Below are positions 63,937 through 64,000 of a DNA stretch of 64,000 nt, in pieces (the stretch's first letter is position 1; every line of letters begins with the position of its first letter). The position numbers and the translations under genes are program-made. This stretch comes from Pseudanabaena sp. lw0831 (lineage in GTDB: Bacteria > Cyanobacteriota > Cyanobacteriia > Pseudanabaenales > Pseudanabaenaceae): contig NZ_BBJB01000006.1 of NCBI RefSeq assembly GCF_016584665.1, forward strand, positions 20,419-84,418, given 5' to 3'. A model generated the notes under the pieces. The model was not told the origin of the DNA, searched no databases, and worked only from the letters and a program-made list of their open reading frames with translations.

Positions 63937-64000
63937 TTTTACCCTCTTTTTTTATCATCTATCCTATTTTATCTTGTACTACTCTTTCACTCAATAGGCT

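Larger units (their letters stand above)
62975..64000 (-). mobile_element. IS630-family insertion sequence, right end cut by window
   Basis: Ends are inverted: CAGCCCATTGAGCGATTAAG at 62975 and, reversed, AGCCTATTGAGTGAAAGAGT at the window end, with a TA just outside the left end, as expected for TA-target insertion. Two leftward reading frames (orfA 63598-63936, orfB to 62990) fill it. It interrupts the gene starting at 62261. Confidence 0.88.

Noticed and set aside
1..64000. tRNA, rRNA, tmRNA, CRISPR array, riboswitch
   Set aside because: Looked for by eye in intergenic regions; no cloverleaf, array of spaced repeats or known aptamer was recognised. A covariance-model search would be needed to exclude them.

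Overview
The window reads as a filamentous or unicellular cyanobacterial chromosome of moderate GC, most likely from the Pseudanabaena group (inference; no rRNA gene is present to confirm it). Support comes from the very frequent HIP1 octamer GCGATCGC, from cyanobacterial marker genes (alkane pair ado-aar, bicarbonate transporter sbtA-sbtB, plant-type ferredoxin petF, CPP1-like, DUF6679, XisH/XisI), and from many cyanobacterial short repeats.

Layout. 0-4.4 kb: kdp potassium-pump operon running left (kdpA, kdpB, start of a small kdpF/kdpG-like gene), with three GTTTAG direct repeats at exact 11-bp spacing upstream. 4.4-6.5 kb: a small MITE-like element, a methyltransferase and a type III polyketide synthase, probably one natural-product locus. 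7-17 kb: nadE, a CPP1-like membrane protein, a Uma2-type nuclease, divergent sbtA/sbtB, murJ, petF and glyS. 17.2-19.1 kb: aldehyde deformylating oxygenase and acyl-ACP reductase, which make alkanes; an ALDH that could compete for the same fatty aldehyde lies at 52.4 kb. 19-31 kb: a secreted protein with a pilin-GH domain, a beta-hydroxyacid dehydrogenase, an aminotransferase, an SGNH hydrolase, a PNPOx-fold protein, an IS630 relic inside a repeat-rich gap, lepB, deoC and conserved unknowns. 30.5-45 kb: gnd, a HAD protein, a truncated copy of anmK next to intact anmK, rpsB, two von Willebrand A proteins (the second fused through a membrane segment to an OmpA domain), kptA, rqcH, a class II aldolase and gatB. 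45-52.3 kb: accessory island with a small retropepsin-like cassette and a complete type I restriction-modification locus (hsdR, two small genes, hsdM, hsdS). 52.4-60.7 kb: ALDH, GIDE protein, large zinc metalloprotease, TPM protein, rbgA and a FolB-RNase H1 fusion. 60.7-64 kb: xisH/xisI, a HIP1-free two-gene operon with a PD-(D/E)XK-like nuclease, and an IS630-family element that truncates its second gene and runs off the window.

The most unusual trait is the density of long, nearly perfect palindromes (12-28 bp stems, usually a 3-nt AAA/TTT/TTC/AAT loop) at most 3' gene ends. At least three copies share conserved outer flanks while stem sequences differ with both arms changed together. Two such repeat insertions lie in frame inside genes (nadE at 7.9 kb, rqcH at 41.2 kb).

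No tRNA, rRNA, CRISPR array or replication origin was recognised. All readings were done by eye; no database search was run.
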